Shown here in pieces: positions 41,876-51,610 of a stretch of 64,000 bases of DNA. Made by a program: the position numbers and the translations under genes. The DNA is from Sporobacter sp963675425 (GTDB taxonomy: Bacteria > Bacillota > Clostridia > Oscillospirales > Oscillospiraceae), in contig OY776214.1 in NCBI GenBank assembly GCA_963675425.1, positions 3,782,001 through 3,846,000 of the forward strand, read 5' to 3'. The notes under the pieces are model-generated. The model searched no databases. It saw only the letters and a list, made by a program, of their open reading frames with translations, and had not been told where the DNA came from. The number at the start of each line of letters is the position of its first letter. Within the stretch, counting starts at the first letter, position 1.

Positions 41876-42433
41876 ATGAAAAAACTCAAAAAAGCAGAAT
41901 GGGTCATCATTGCCCTCACATTCGTATGCCTGGTGTTTACGGCTGGTTTTCTTGTCGGACGTACAACATCCAAGAGTATTGTCACCATTGAAAAGCTCAG
42001 CGATGACAGCACGCCTGTCTTTGCGGATAATACGGATGCCGACGCGGATACTTCATCCGGTTTAACCGATTCCACAGACGCAGGTACGGCTGCTTCACCC
42101 GCCATGATGGATTACGCAGACGCCGGTGCCTCATCCGGCTCAGCAGTTGAGAACAATACGGATGTGGATAACTCAGCCGCTGTAACGGACGAAGCGGCTG
42201 CCGGCACGCCGGTTGCCGCCGGACAAGCCGACGAAGCGGCCGGCAAGATCAATATCAACACCGCCTCGGCCTCCCTGCTGGACAGTCTGCCCGGCATCGG
42301 CGAAGTACTCGCGGGCCGGATCATTGACTATCGGGAAGTAACCGGCGGGTTCAAAACGATCGAGGAGATCATGGAGGTTTCCGGAATCGGCGATAAAAAG
42401 TTCAGCGACATTAAGGATTTAATCACGGTGTAA
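41876..42433 (+). CDS. ComEA-like helix-hairpin-helix DNA-binding protein
   Basis: This 185-residue protein has one N-terminal transmembrane helix (residues 8-29), a low-complexity linker rich in D, A, T and S (residues 45-125) and a C-terminal helix-hairpin-helix pair (INTASASLLDSLPGIGEVLA; EIMEVSGIGDKKFSDIKDLI). This is the layout of ComEA, the DNA receptor of competence, with a longer linker. No comEC is adjacent. A two-component system starts 11 bases later. Confidence 0.8.
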   Translation: MKKLKKAEWVIIALTFVCLVFTAGFLVGRTTSKSIVTIEKLSDDSTPVFADNTDADADTSSGLTDSTDAGTAASPAMMDYADAGASSGSAVENNTDVDNSAAVTDEAAAGTPVAAGQADEAAGKININTASASLLDSLPGIGEVLAGRIIDYREVTGGFKTIEEIMEVSGIGDKKFSDIKDLITV

Positions 42434-42444
42434 CGAGGTGCTCC

Positions 42445-43125
42445 ATGCGGATTTTAGTTGTAGACGACGAAAAGCTCCTTGTAAAGGGGATCAAATTTAA
42501 TCTTGAGACGGAAGGCTATCAGGTTGACGTGGCCTATGATGGCGAGGAGGCCGTTGACCTGGCCAGAAACGGCAATTTTGATTTGATAATACTTGACGTT
42601 ATGATGCCCAAGCTTGACGGGCTGGAGGCCTGTATGCGCATTCGTGAGTTTTCCACTGTGCCGGTTATTATGCTCACCGCCCGAAGCGAAGACACGGATA
42701 AGATTATCGGCTTTGAATACGGCGCGGACGACTATGTGACAAAACCGTTTAATATCATTGAGCTGAAGGCGCGCATCCGCGCGCTCCTGCGCCGCTCGGC
42801 CATGCTTAGCCAGACAAGCGGTGAAGCGTGCATCTCGGTCGGCCATATCGTCATCGACACGGAGAAGCGCACAGCCAAGCGCGACGGCACACCCGTTGAA
42901 CTCACGGCTAAGGAATTTGACGTCATTGAACTGCTGGCCAAAAACCCAGACCGCGTATTCAGCCGTGAAAATCTTTTGAACATTGTGTGGGGTTACGAGT
43001 ATCAGGGAGATATCCGGACGGTAGACGTCCATGTCAGACGGCTGCGCGAAAAGCTTGAAAACAATCCGGCCGAGCCCGAACGGATCATGACGAAGTGGGG
43101 AGTTGGATACTATATCAAAGGGTAG
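42445..43125 (+). CDS. OmpR-family response regulator
   Basis: This 226-residue regulator has a receiver domain with the acidic pair D8-D9, the phospho-acceptor aspartate in DLIILDVMMPKLDG (D52 region) and K in TKPFN (about K101). It also has a C-terminal winged helix (VELTAKEFDVIELLAKNPDR; TVDVHVRRLREKLE). It overlaps the histidine-kinase gene, so the two form one operon. The ligand and targets are unknown. Confidence 0.95.
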   Translation: MRILVVDDEKLLVKGIKFNLETEGYQVDVAYDGEEAVDLARNGNFDLIILDVMMPKLDGLEACMRIREFSTVPVIMLTARSEDTDKIIGFEYGADDYVTKPFNIIELKARIRALLRRSAMLSQTSGEACISVGHIVIDTEKRTAKRDGTPVELTAKEFDVIELLAKNPDRVFSRENLLNIVWGYEYQGDIRTVDVHVRRLREKLENNPAEPERIMTKWGVGYYIKG

Positions 43126-44572
43126 CAGGCGGAAGCTGAAGCTCTTCAGCAGCATCCGTACAAAGTTCGCGCTGCTTTTCTTTTCGGTCATTGCCGTTTT
43201 GCTGGTTATCATGAACACCTATTTTTTAACGGCTTCGAGAGATATGATCTTCAACACCAAGGAACAGTCTCTCAAAAAGGAAGCCATTCTGATCGCCACT
43301 AGCATATCCACCTCCTTTGATTCGCTCACGGTCGAAGGCATCAATTCGATCATGGACGTTTTGGATGTAGAGGTATCCGGCCAGAAGAATATTATTATCC
43401 TGGATTTTGACGGCCATACCATTTATGATTCCAGCGACAGGCCGGACGATACCGATACCGATTTCATAGCTAATAATTTTGATCTTTCCATATCAGGCAA
43501 TGACGTTTTTTATTCGCGCCTGAGCGAAGGTGTTTTTTCCAGCAGCGCTTTAACGCCGGTTATTGACGCCGACGGCAAAATTATCGGCGTGGTCTACGTG
43601 CATGAATATGATCATGAACAGGGCGATATCCTTATCGGCCTACAAAGCACCATCAAAAGCATCAGCATAGCTATCGTAATCTTCTCAGCCGCTATGGTCG
43701 GCTTTATCATCCGCACGCTGATGCATCGTATTACGCTGATTCTCAATGCTATTAATTCCGTCCGTGAGGGTGAATACAATTACCGCATCCACATAAAGGG
43801 CAACGACGAGCTGGCGCTCATCAGCGATGAATTCAACAGCCTGACCAGCCGGCTTCGCGAAACCGAAGAAATCCGCCGGCGTTTTGTTGCCGACGCATCG
43901 CACGAGCTGAAGACGCCGCTGGCGTCCATACGGCTGTTATCCGACAGCATCCTTCATAACGAGGACATGGACGCCGATACCGTCAGCGAATTTGTCAGCG
44001 ATATCGGCACGGAGGCCGAACGACTGTCCAGGACAACAGAAAAACTTATGGATCTCACGCGGCTGGATCACAATATCCGAACAGAGAAAGAAAAGGTTGA
44101 TATCCGCACCGTCATCTCCAGTACCCTTCGGATGCTCCGGCCGCTGGCCGAAACGTCTGGAATCACGTTCGAGACGTTTCTGGACGGCGGCTGTTTCGTC
44201 TATTCAACGGAAGACGATATCCATCAGGTCGTTTTCAATCTCGTTGAAAACGCCATCAAATATAACCTGCCGGGCGGCCGCGTCATTATCACGCTCAAAC
44301 GAGAGGAAAAAACCTCTGTTCTGACAGTTGACGACACCGGAATCGGCGTCCCGGACACAGACCTGCCATATATATTTGACCGCTTTTATCGCGTGGATAA
44401 GGCACGCTCACGAGAGGCGGGCGGCAGCGGCCTCGGCCTGTCGATCGTGCGTATGACGGTTGGCGACAGCAACGGGACAATCCGGGCCATACGGCGCGAG
44501 ACCGGCGGCATGCGCTTTGAGGTCCGCTTCCCTCTTTATATATCGACTGAAACCAATGCAAACGTGAAATAG
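43103..44572 (+). CDS. Sensor histidine kinase
   Basis: About 489 residues. A transmembrane helix lies near residues 22-42, an extracytoplasmic sensor domain runs to about 190, a second helix spans 190-212, followed by HAMP, HisKA with the phospho-histidine in DASHELKTPLASIRLLSDSI, and HATPase_c motifs N (NLVENAIKYNLPGG), G1 (DDTGIGVP) and G2 (GGSGLGLSIV). The frame's first start is TTG 43103, which overlaps the regulator gene by 23 bases; it sits right at GGGGAG, so the true start is uncertain. Confidence 0.9.
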   Translation: MDTISKGSRRKLKLFSSIRTKFALLFFSVIAVLLVIMNTYFLTASRDMIFNTKEQSLKKEAILIATSISTSFDSLTVEGINSIMDVLDVEVSGQKNIIILDFDGHTIYDSSDRPDDTDTDFIANNFDLSISGNDVFYSRLSEGVFSSSALTPVIDADGKIIGVVYVHEYDHEQGDILIGLQSTIKSISIAIVIFSAAMVGFIIRTLMHRITLILNAINSVREGEYNYRIHIKGNDELALISDEFNSLTSRLRETEEIRRRFVADASHELKTPLASIRLLSDSILHNEDMDADTVSEFVSDIGTEAERLSRTTEKLMDLTRLDHNIRTEKEKVDIRTVISSTLRMLRPLAETSGITFETFLDGGCFVYSTEDDIHQVVFNLVENAIKYNLPGGRVIITLKREEKTSVLTVDDTGIGVPDTDLPYIFDRFYRVDKARSREAGGSGLGLSIVRMTVGDSNGTIRAIRRETGGMRFEVRFPLYISTETNANVK

Positions 44573-44595
44573 ATTTTCGTAAAGGACAATGCATA

Positions 44596-45879
44596 ATGGA
44601 CAACTATAAAATTGACACCAACTGCGTGCAGGCCGGCTACACGCCAAAAAGCGGCGAGCCGAGAATCCTGCCGATTATTCAAAGCACAACGTATAAATAC
44701 GACTCAAGCGAGGAGATGGCAAAGCTCTTTGACCTTCAGTCGGAGGGCTATCTTTACACGCGTCTGGCCAACCCGACCAACGATGCCGTTGCGCGGAAAA
44801 TCGCCGCGCTTGAGGGTGGCACGTCGGCGATTTTAACATCCTCCGGCCAGGCCGCCATCTTCTATGCCATCTTCAACATCGCCTCCTGTGGCGATCACAT
44901 CGTCTGCTGTTCGACAATCTATGGCGGCGCATTTAACCTGTTTTCCGTCACGATGAAACGTATGGGCATTGATTTTACCTTTGTCAGCCCGGACGCCACG
45001 GACGAAGAGCTGGACGCGGCGTTCCGCCCGAATACGAAGGCTGTTTACGGCGAGACCGTTGCCAACTCTTCACTCACGGTCCTTGATATCGAGCAGTACG
45101 CCAAAGCCGCGCACGCGCACGGCGTGCCGCTCATCGTCGACAACACATTTGCCACGCCCATCAACTGCCGTCCTTTCGAGTGGGGCGCCGACATCGTCGT
45201 ACACTCCACGAGCAAGTACATGGACGGGCACGCCAGCGTCATCGGCGGAGCGATCGTGGACAGCGGCAAATTTGATTGGGACGCCTACGCTGATAAGTTC
45301 CCGGGCCTTACAACGCCGGATGAAAGCTATCACGGTATTGTCTATACCAAGGCCTTTGGCCTTGGCGGGGCGTACATAACCAAAGCCACATCCCAGCTCA
45401 TGCGCGATTTTGGCTCCATTCCCTCCCCCATGAATTCGTTTCTTTTAAATCTCGGCCTCGAATCGCTCCACGTGCGCGTGCCGAGGCACTGCGCCAACGC
45501 ATTGGCGGCTGCCGAGTTTCTAAAAAAACATCAAAAAGTCGCCTGGGTCCGGTATCCTTCCCTGCCTGGCGACAAATACTACGAGCGCGCGATGAAGTAC
45601 ATGTCCGGCGATACGTGCGGTGTCGTTTCCTTCGGACTGAAGGGCGGCCGCGGCGGCGCAGAGGCCTTTATGAAGCAGCTGAAGCTTATCGCCATCGTCA
45701 CCCATGTGGCCGACGCGCGCACAAGCATCCTGCACCCGGCCAGTTCCACGCACCGGCAGCTGAGCGACGAACAGCTGCGGGACGCCGGCGTCGAACCCGA
45801 GCAGATGCGCCTGTCCGTCGGCATCGAGGACATCGCCGATATTCTGGGCGATCTCGGCGCGGCGTTCGCCGCTGTTTGA
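44596..45879 (+). CDS. metY: O-acetylhomoserine sulfhydrylase (Cys/Met PLP enzyme)
   Basis: This 427-residue PLP enzyme of the Cys/Met metabolism family makes homocysteine from O-acetylhomoserine and sulfide. Motifs: YTRLANPTNDAVARKIAALE, TSSGQAAIFYAIF, the VDNTFATP strand, and STSKYMDGHASVIGGAIVD with the PLP lysine. The C-terminal VGIEDIADILGDL is typical. Length fits MetY, which is longer than MetB. It stands alone, 24 bases after the kinase gene, and is followed by tRNA-Gln. Confidence 0.9.
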   Translation: MDNYKIDTNCVQAGYTPKSGEPRILPIIQSTTYKYDSSEEMAKLFDLQSEGYLYTRLANPTNDAVARKIAALEGGTSAILTSSGQAAIFYAIFNIASCGDHIVCCSTIYGGAFNLFSVTMKRMGIDFTFVSPDATDEELDAAFRPNTKAVYGETVANSSLTVLDIEQYAKAAHAHGVPLIVDNTFATPINCRPFEWGADIVVHSTSKYMDGHASVIGGAIVDSGKFDWDAYADKFPGLTTPDESYHGIVYTKAFGLGGAYITKATSQLMRDFGSIPSPMNSFLLNLGLESLHVRVPRHCANALAAAEFLKKHQKVAWVRYPSLPGDKYYERAMKYMSGDTCGVVSFGLKGGRGGAEAFMKQLKLIAIVTHVADARTSILHPASSTHRQLSDEQLRDAGVEPEQMRLSVGIEDIADILGDLGAAFAAV

Positions 45880-45906
45880 AAAAAGACAAAAAAGCAATTT
45901 TCGCAC

Positions 45907-45935
45907 TTGACATCCGGGGTAAAAAACGCTATAAT
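45907..45935 (+). promoter_or_regulatory. Consensus promoter of tRNA-Gln
   Basis: TTGACA at 45907-45912, 17 bases, then TATAAT at 45930-45935: a perfect sigma-A promoter. Transcription would begin near 45942, 26 bases before the tRNA. Confidence 0.9.
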
Positions 45936-45967
45936 TCAGTTCTGCCGAGTTTTTTACCCCAAAATAT

Positions 45968-46041
45968 AGCGGGATTGTGTAAAGGTAGCACGACAGACTC
46001 TGACTCTGTTTGTGAGGGTTCGAATCCTTCTCCCGCTGCCA
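45968..46041 (+). tRNA. tRNA-Gln (anticodon CUG)
   Basis: The acceptor AGCGGGA pairs with TCCCGCT, the anticodon arm is ACAGA-CTCTGAC-TCTGT with anticodon CTG, and the T arm contains GGTTCGAATCC. The CCA end is encoded (46039-46041). It is expressed from its own consensus promoter and is followed by a strong terminator. Confidence 0.95.
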
Positions 46042-46043
46042 TG

Positions 46044-46094
46044 AAGAGCCTTGAAAGCATTGCAATTGTAATGCTTTCAAGGCTCTTTGCTTTT
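46044..46094 (+). terminator. Terminator of tRNA-Gln
   Basis: A perfect 18-base stem (AAGAGCCTTGAAAGCATT and complement) has an eight-base loop and a T-rich tail, starting three bases after the tRNA. Confidence 0.9.
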
Positions 46095-46696
46095 CAAAAG
46101 AACGGCTTGCTTGATTTACATAAATGCGTTAACAGGCAGTTTTAGTAGGTTTATTTACTACAAAACTACTACAAAAAAGCAGGGTACTTTCATAGAGAGA
46201 ACATCAATTAACGGGTATTCGCCTGTATATACCTTTTATCATTACATAAGTGTCGGTATATTCGCATTCATATGTGCCTAGTCGTGGAATTTGCATAATT
46301 ATTCCACCAATCCGAGTACTGCATATACCGCTTGCTTAATTCTAATTGCGCGTATCACCCAGGACGCTTAAACGTACCTGACTTTATAATATATCTGGTT
46401 TTATGCTGATATATTTAACGTTCAGCTCACGATTACTTATAGGCATTATGCCGTCGCAATCGCACCGAAAATTCATGTAACGTTTACATATTTTACGATT
46501 AATCGCCAGCGTCACTGATGCATTTTTTGCATACCAACTTGCATTTTTGTCATTTTCATCATACCAAATACTGTCGGATGTGTGCATTTATTGCCCTGTT
46601 TTGGGATGTTTTTAGACATTGTCTGATTAACTCATTTTACGAACAAGCAAGTCTTTGATTAAGTGGCTTCATTTTTTCCATTAAAGGCATTTTTTG
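46095..46696. other. A/T-rich intergenic region with no supported gene
   Basis: Short frames on both strands (for example 46384-46587 minus) lack ribosome sites and coding character. A small stem GTGGAA/TTCCAC lies at about 46276-46302. I see nothing else here. Confidence 0.5.
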
Positions 46697-46725
46697 TTGA
46701 CATTAGACACGTAACAGACTAAAAT
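46697..46725 (+). promoter_or_regulatory. Promoter of the TRAP transporter operon
   Basis: TTGACA at 46697-46702, 17 bases, then TAAAAT at 46720-46725, 35 bases before the binding-protein start. Confidence 0.7.
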
Positions 46726-46759
46726 TGCTTTGTATTTATTAGTTTATTAGGAGGAAAAA

Positions 46760-47878
46760 ATGAAGATCAAGAAATTGCGCAATCTACTTATCATCATGCT
46801 GTCTCTGGTTATGACGCTGGCCTTAACAGCCTGCGGCGGCAATGGTAACGCCGAGCCTGATGCCAGTGAACCCGGTACGTCCGCACAACCCAGCGATTCC
46901 GGCAACCAGCCGGATACCAACACGGGTGATAGTTTTGAGTTAACGCTTTCAATGCACGATCCCGTTACATCCAGTAACGGACAGTTCTATCAGGCCTGGG
47001 CTGATGCGATTAACGAAGCAACGGACGGTCATGTGACGATTACGCTGTTCGGCAGCAGCACGCTGGCCTCCGCGGCAGACGTGGGCGACATGGTTGAATC
47101 AGGCGGCGTGGACATCGGCTGGGTATACACCTCGTTTTATCCCGGTCAGTATACGCTGACCGACGTTTTAACCATTCCTCTGTCCGGCTTCGGGGATCCC
47201 GTTGTCGGCACGAAGGTTTTATGGGATCTTTATGAAAAATATCCCGAGCTCGCTGCCGAATGGGGTTCTTATAAACTTTTAAACCTGTATGCCAACCCTG
47301 GTATGATCTTCTGCAGCTCCGGCGCGCCGGTTGATTCAGTCGACGATCTCAATGGTCTCGTCATGCGTACGCCGGCCGGTCCCATCACCGACTACGTTGA
47401 CAAGCTCGGCGCGAGCCCCATTGTTATGGCGCCCCCCGATATTTATGAAGCCATGCAGAAAAACAACATCAGCGCTTATATTTTCGAGCCCGCCGGCATC
47501 ACAAACTTTGCACTTCAGGATGTTACGGAATACTTTACCGACATGCCTCTGTATGACGGCGCGTTTGGTCTTGTTATGAACATGGATAAATGGAATTCCC
47601 TTCCCGCGGAGTATCAGGAGGCCATTATGAGCGTATCCGGTAAAACCGGTTCTATCAGCGCGGCTGAGGACTTCGAGAATTCCGCCGCCGCCGCCAAGCA
47701 AGTCATCACAGACGCTGGCTGCACCTTTGTTACCGTTTCAGACACCGACGCCGCTGAATTCCAGGCCGCAGCCGATGATATTGCTGCAGCCTGGGCCGAT
47801 AAAAACACAACGAGCGACTTTGATGCAAAAGCATTCCTTGATGAGGCTGTCGCTTTGGCGGAACAATACGCTTCCTAA
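46760..47878 (+). CDS. dctP: TRAP transporter solute-binding lipoprotein (DctP family)
   Basis: This 372-residue protein has a lipoprotein signal with the lipobox LTAC near residues 22-25, then a D/P/S-rich linker and a TRAP/DctP fold. Characteristic pieces: LSMHDPVTSSNGQFYQAWAD, the arginine region GLVMRTPAGPITDYVDKLGA (conserved R binds the ligand carboxylate), and AFGLVMNMDKWNSLP. It captures an organic acid outside the cell. It is followed by a hairpin and then the permease genes. Confidence 0.9.
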   Translation: MKIKKLRNLLIIMLSLVMTLALTACGGNGNAEPDASEPGTSAQPSDSGNQPDTNTGDSFELTLSMHDPVTSSNGQFYQAWADAINEATDGHVTITLFGSSTLASAADVGDMVESGGVDIGWVYTSFYPGQYTLTDVLTIPLSGFGDPVVGTKVLWDLYEKYPELAAEWGSYKLLNLYANPGMIFCSSGAPVDSVDDLNGLVMRTPAGPITDYVDKLGASPIVMAPPDIYEAMQKNNISAYIFEPAGITNFALQDVTEYFTDMPLYDGAFGLVMNMDKWNSLPAEYQEAIMSVSGKTGSISAAEDFENSAAAAKQVITDAGCTFVTVSDTDAAEFQAAADDIAAAWADKNTTSDFDAKAFLDEAVALAEQYAS

Positions 47879-47897
47879 GCTGAAAAACAGATAAAAA

Positions 47898-47937
47898 ACA
47901 TATCCCGGCTGTCTGATTAAAGCCGGGATATGTCTTT
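47898..47937 (+). terminator. Hairpin between dctP and dctM
   Basis: ACATATCCCGGCT and AGCCGGGATATGT enclose a ten-base loop and a CTTT tail follows. It probably acts as an attenuating hairpin that gives more binding protein than permease. Confidence 0.65.
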
Positions 47938-47978
47938 CAATTGATTCCATAACCATAACGAAAGGAAAAAGTTTTTCA

Positions 47979-49286
47979 ATGACACCTCTAGCCATTGGCA
48001 TCATTGGTATCGTCATCTTTCTGGTGTTGATATTCCTGGGTATGAACATTGGACTGGCTCTGCTCCTCATCGGGTTCACGGGATATGCGGTTGTGGTTAA
48101 TCCCACCGCGGCTATCGGCATGCTCCGCACGCTGCCCGCCACCCAGGCCGGTACCTATTCTTTTATTGTCATACCCCTCTTTATCGTGATGGGTAACTTC
48201 GCCTATCACGCAGGCATGTCCAGCGCTCTTTATAACGCGGGCAACAAATGGCTGTCCCGCCTTCCCGGCAATCTGGCCTGCGGCACGGTTGCGGCCTGCG
48301 CCGGGTTTGGCGCTATCTGCGGCTCCTGCGCCGCCACCTGTGCCACGATGGGAACCATCGCTCTTCCCGAAATGCGAAAATACAAATACGCGGACAGGCT
48401 CTCAACGGGTTCCATTGCTATGGGCGGCACGCTGGGTATCCTGATACCGCCCAGTACGCCGATGATCCTATACGGCATCATGGCGGGCGTTTCCATTGGC
48501 GGTATGTTCGCTGCCGGCGTTTTCCCGGGCCTTATGATGGCGGCTCTCAGTATTTTTACGATCGTCTTAATGTGCCGGCTCAATCCCAAAATCGCTCCCC
48601 CGCCTCAAAAATGCTCCTGGCGGGAACGGTTTGCGTCGCTGAAAGGTCTAATCGGCGTCGTCATTTTGTTCGGGATTGTTCTAGGCGGCATGTTTTCCGG
48701 TTTCTTCTCTGTTAACCAATCAGCCGCCGTCGGCGCGTTTCTGGCCATTATCCTTACTGCTATCAACGGCCATCTGACCTGGCAAACCATTAAAGAAGCA
48801 TTGAGAAGTTCGGTCACCACCTTTGCCATGACGTTTCTGCTTCTGGTCGGCGCCAGTGTTTTCGGCGCGTTCCTTTCCATCACTAAAATTCCGATGCTGC
48901 TGGCTCAAGCGCTCCAGACCATGCATCTGCCGTTTGCTGTCGTTCTCCTGATGATGACCGCCGTTTACATCGTTCTCGGCATGCTCATGGATGAGCTGCC
49001 GATGATCATGCTGACTGTTCCAATTTTCCTGCCCATTATCAACAGCTACGGCTACGACCTCATCTGGTTTGGCATCTATGTCATCCTCGTTATGGAGCTC
49101 GGCGCTATCAGCCCACCCGTCGGCCTCAACTGCTTTATTATCCAAGGTGTGTCAAAAAACATACCGCTGGGTACGATTTATAAAGGCGCGCTGCCGTTTG
49201 TCGCCACGATTATTGTCGGCATCATATTGATTACGATATTCCCGCAGATCGTGCTTTTCCTGCCGAACCTATTACAAGGAGGCTAA
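47979..49286 (+). CDS. dctM: TRAP transporter large permease (DctM family)
   Basis: A 435-residue integral membrane protein with about 12 hydrophobic segments. Family signatures: VVVNPTAAIGMLRTLPATQA near residue 40, GFGAICGSCAATCATMGTIA near residue 110, LGMLMDELPMIMLTVPIFLP near residue 335 and GAISPPVGLNCFIIQGV near residue 375. It forms the ion-coupled transport channel with the small subunit downstream. ATG 47979 follows GAAAGG. Confidence 0.92.
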   Translation: MTPLAIGIIGIVIFLVLIFLGMNIGLALLLIGFTGYAVVVNPTAAIGMLRTLPATQAGTYSFIVIPLFIVMGNFAYHAGMSSALYNAGNKWLSRLPGNLACGTVAACAGFGAICGSCAATCATMGTIALPEMRKYKYADRLSTGSIAMGGTLGILIPPSTPMILYGIMAGVSIGGMFAAGVFPGLMMAALSIFTIVLMCRLNPKIAPPPQKCSWRERFASLKGLIGVVILFGIVLGGMFSGFFSVNQSAAVGAFLAIILTAINGHLTWQTIKEALRSSVTTFAMTFLLLVGASVFGAFLSITKIPMLLAQALQTMHLPFAVVLLMMTAVYIVLGMLMDELPMIMLTVPIFLPIINSYGYDLIWFGIYVILVMELGAISPPVGLNCFIIQGVSKNIPLGTIYKGALPFVATIIVGIILITIFPQIVLFLPNLLQGG

Positions 49287-49290
49287 GCAT

Positions 49291-49827
49291 ATGATTAAAG
49301 TCGGAAAAGTTGTTGAAAAGACAACCTTTGTCGTCAGTATGATCAGTTATTGCGGCGTTGTCGCCATCATGCTTTTAAATGTCGGGGACGTGCTGATGAC
49401 AAAGATCTTCATCAAACCCATTACAGGGGCTTATGAGATCACAGAGTGCCTGCTGCTGTGTACCGTTATGGCCTCGTTTGCGTATGCACAGTCAAAAAAA
49501 TCGCATATTAACATGACTCTGGTCATCAAATTTTTCCCGAAATCATTGAGATTTCTGACTTACGGTCTCATGGGGATTTTATCAACGGTCACCGCCGCTG
49601 TCGTCGGTACCGCCGCCTTTCTTCAGGCGGCGAGCGCCATCAGCAAGGGCACAATCACAAGCGTGCTGTCCATTCCCATGTATCCCTTCTATTATATTGA
49701 AGCCGCCGCGATGTTTGTCTTCGCGCTGGCCCTGCTGTATGACACCGTACTGGCCTTTATGGCGATATTCAGCAAAAAGTATCAGGAGATCGTCTCTGCC
49801 AGCTGGACTGAAGGCGAACCCTGCTGA
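49291..49827 (+). CDS. dctQ: TRAP transporter small permease (DctQ family)
   Basis: A 178-residue membrane protein with four transmembrane helices. The family core ITGAYEITECLLLCTVMASF near residues 48-67 and SKKSHINMTLVI is clear. It starts four bases after dctM. The gene order P-M-Q differs from the common P-Q-M. Confidence 0.88.
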   Translation: MIKVGKVVEKTTFVVSMISYCGVVAIMLLNVGDVLMTKIFIKPITGAYEITECLLLCTVMASFAYAQSKKSHINMTLVIKFFPKSLRFLTYGLMGILSTVTAAVVGTAAFLQAASAISKGTITSVLSIPMYPFYYIEAAAMFVFALALLYDTVLAFMAIFSKKYQEIVSASWTEGEPC

Positions 49828-49873
49828 CAGCCCGTACAATCGACTCAGATAAGCGAACTCGTCAGATGAAAGC

Positions 49874-50252
49874 CTGTGGTCTTAATGGGTATGTTGACAA
49901 ACCACGCCCATTAAGACCACGGTTTTAACGCTTATCAGCCTTCTGTCTCTGTTGTTACCCGCTAAAAGCTGCATTAAAAGCCAGGCAGCGCGTACATCTT
50001 GTATGCGCTGCCTGGCTTCAGCTTGTAGACAAAGTGGGTAATGCTCAAAAGGCCTCGCAGAGTTTCCGTCGCGCACGACGGAATTAAAGTAATATCCGTC
50101 ATTTCCGGGGACATGCGCATCGGAAATGACTCTTATCATGACAGTTGCAGCAGAGCCAGCCGTCATGCGATCTTCTTGTCTACAAAGCCCGGAGGGCTTT
50201 GTAGACAGCTTGAAGCCGGGCAGCGCGTACATCTTGTATGCGCTGCCCGGCT
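49874..50252. repeat. Cluster of repeated hairpins
   Basis: Four palindromes lie in 380 bases. An inverted repeat GTGGTCTTAATGGG is at 49874-49922. A hairpin with arms AAGCCAGGCAGCGC is at 49978-50018. A hairpin TTGTCTACAAAGC/GCTTTGTAGACA is near 50170-50207. A second copy of the 41-base hairpin (AAGCCGGGCAGCGC arms) is at about 50212-50252. The two copies share the internal sequence GTACATCTTGTATG. Bases 50019-50034 also repeat the CAGCTTGTAGACAAAG motif. No gene is present. Confidence 0.6.
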
Positions 50253-50291
50253 TCCTGGATTGTGCTATGAGAAGTAAATGTAAGTAATAAT

Positions 50292-51515
50292 TTATTCTGC
50301 GTACGGCAGGGGCATGCCGGCTTGCTCGGCAATACCGTTAAAGTAGTCCACGTAAGAATCCTTCGTAATCATTTCGCATTTTGTTGCATAGAAAGCCGCG
50401 GCATCGCCGGCTTTCTTCATATCCGGCCACAGGCTTTCCGGCGTTGAAACACCGTCCATCATCGAAATGAGACCACAGATTGCGGGTGCCGCATAGAGAT
50501 AGTTTGATATAGCCAGGCAGGAAACCCAAGAACTGTCGTAGCCTGTATCCCATTCGGAGGTCAGGATATCACTGCCGACATCCACGATCAGGACCTTGTC
50601 TTCCACCTCAAGCTGTTCGGTCGCACGGGCGATTCCCTGCGCGTAATCCTCAAGGCAGCTTGTGACAAACCAGTATTCTATATCCGGATTGGCTGCAAAG
50701 GTCGCCGAGGCGATATTATAACCAATATCCTGCCGCGCGCCGCTGCCGGACGCGCCGTCCTGTGTAAAGATGTTAGCATCATTGTTGGGGAAATACTTTT
50801 TAAACGTATCTTCGGCGCCAGCTGCGCGGTCGTTAAGGTCTTCGCTGACAGACAGCGTCATGTTCAGCAGGCCGAGCTTTGATGTGTCAATATCGCCCCA
50901 GTAGGTCTTGTAGTTATCATTCATCCAGTCCATCGTCGTTACGCCGGCTACGTACTGATCCAGCCCGATTGTAGGAACAAGGGAATTGCCCGCCTGGTCT
51001 CTGACTGAGTTGAAGACGGCCACGTACGGCACACCAGCCTCATCCAGAACTTCTTTTATGCGGTCTGACGTGGCTACGTCAAAGTGGATCAGGAAACCGT
51101 CCGTTCCCTGGGCAGCAAGTGTTTCCAGATTGATAATGTACAGATCAATATCCGATTCGGCCGTCATGGTGTCGATCTGGAAATTTAATTTCTCTTCATA
51201 ATTCTTGAAACACTCGGTCATCTTCTCAAACAGCATCAGTGTATAGACATACGCCCAAACAATGTGGTATGTATCTCTGGACTGGGGATCGACACCGGAA
51301 TCGAAATAGCCGATTTTATCGGCGTTGACCGACGGGTCCACCGCTGTCTCGGGCGATCCGGCATCCGTCGTATCGGCCGGGGAGGCCACGGACGCGGAGG
51401 GTGAGGGTTCCGTTGAAGGTTTTTTGCTGGGCTCGGTATCTGTTTTGCTTCCAGAGCATGCGAAGAGTGAGAAAATCATAAGAATTGCCAAAAATACTGC
51501 TAACGCTTTTTTCAT
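50292..51515 (-). CDS. Sugar/small-molecule ABC-type solute-binding lipoprotein
   Basis: A 407-residue lipoprotein with a signal and lipobox (SLFACSG, cysteine near residue 20), then a D/P/S/T-rich linker and a periplasmic-binding-protein type 1 fold (LacI/RbsB-like). It contains INLETLAAQGTDGFLIHFDV near residue 128 and NPDIEYWFVTSCLEDYAQGI near residue 290. No ABC permease or ATPase is nearby, so it may be a receptor or an orphan subunit. It is divergent from none; it lies in a minus-strand series with the catabolic genes. Confidence 0.8.
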   Translation of the reverse strand: MKKALAVFLAILMIFSLFACSGSKTDTEPSKKPSTEPSPSASVASPADTTDAGSPETAVDPSVNADKIGYFDSGVDPQSRDTYHIVWAYVYTLMLFEKMTECFKNYEEKLNFQIDTMTAESDIDLYIINLETLAAQGTDGFLIHFDVATSDRIKEVLDEAGVPYVAVFNSVRDQAGNSLVPTIGLDQYVAGVTTMDWMNDNYKTYWGDIDTSKLGLLNMTLSVSEDLNDRAAGAEDTFKKYFPNNDANIFTQDGASGSGARQDIGYNIASATFAANPDIEYWFVTSCLEDYAQGIARATEQLEVEDKVLIVDVGSDILTSEWDTGYDSSWVSCLAISNYLYAAPAICGLISMMDGVSTPESLWPDMKKAGDAAAFYATKCEMITKDSYVDYFNGIAEQAGMPLPYAE

Positions 51516-51610
51516 TTGTCTTCCTCCTAAATTTTTTATATATCATGGATCCCAGATCCTTGAACATCATAGCTCTCAGCCGAAATAAATATAATCAGTG
51601 TTAAACTTTG

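Noticed and set aside
46384..46587. Small minus-strand frame in the gap after tRNA-Gln
   Set aside because: No ribosome site, no recognisable domain and A/T-rich codon use unlike the neighbours.
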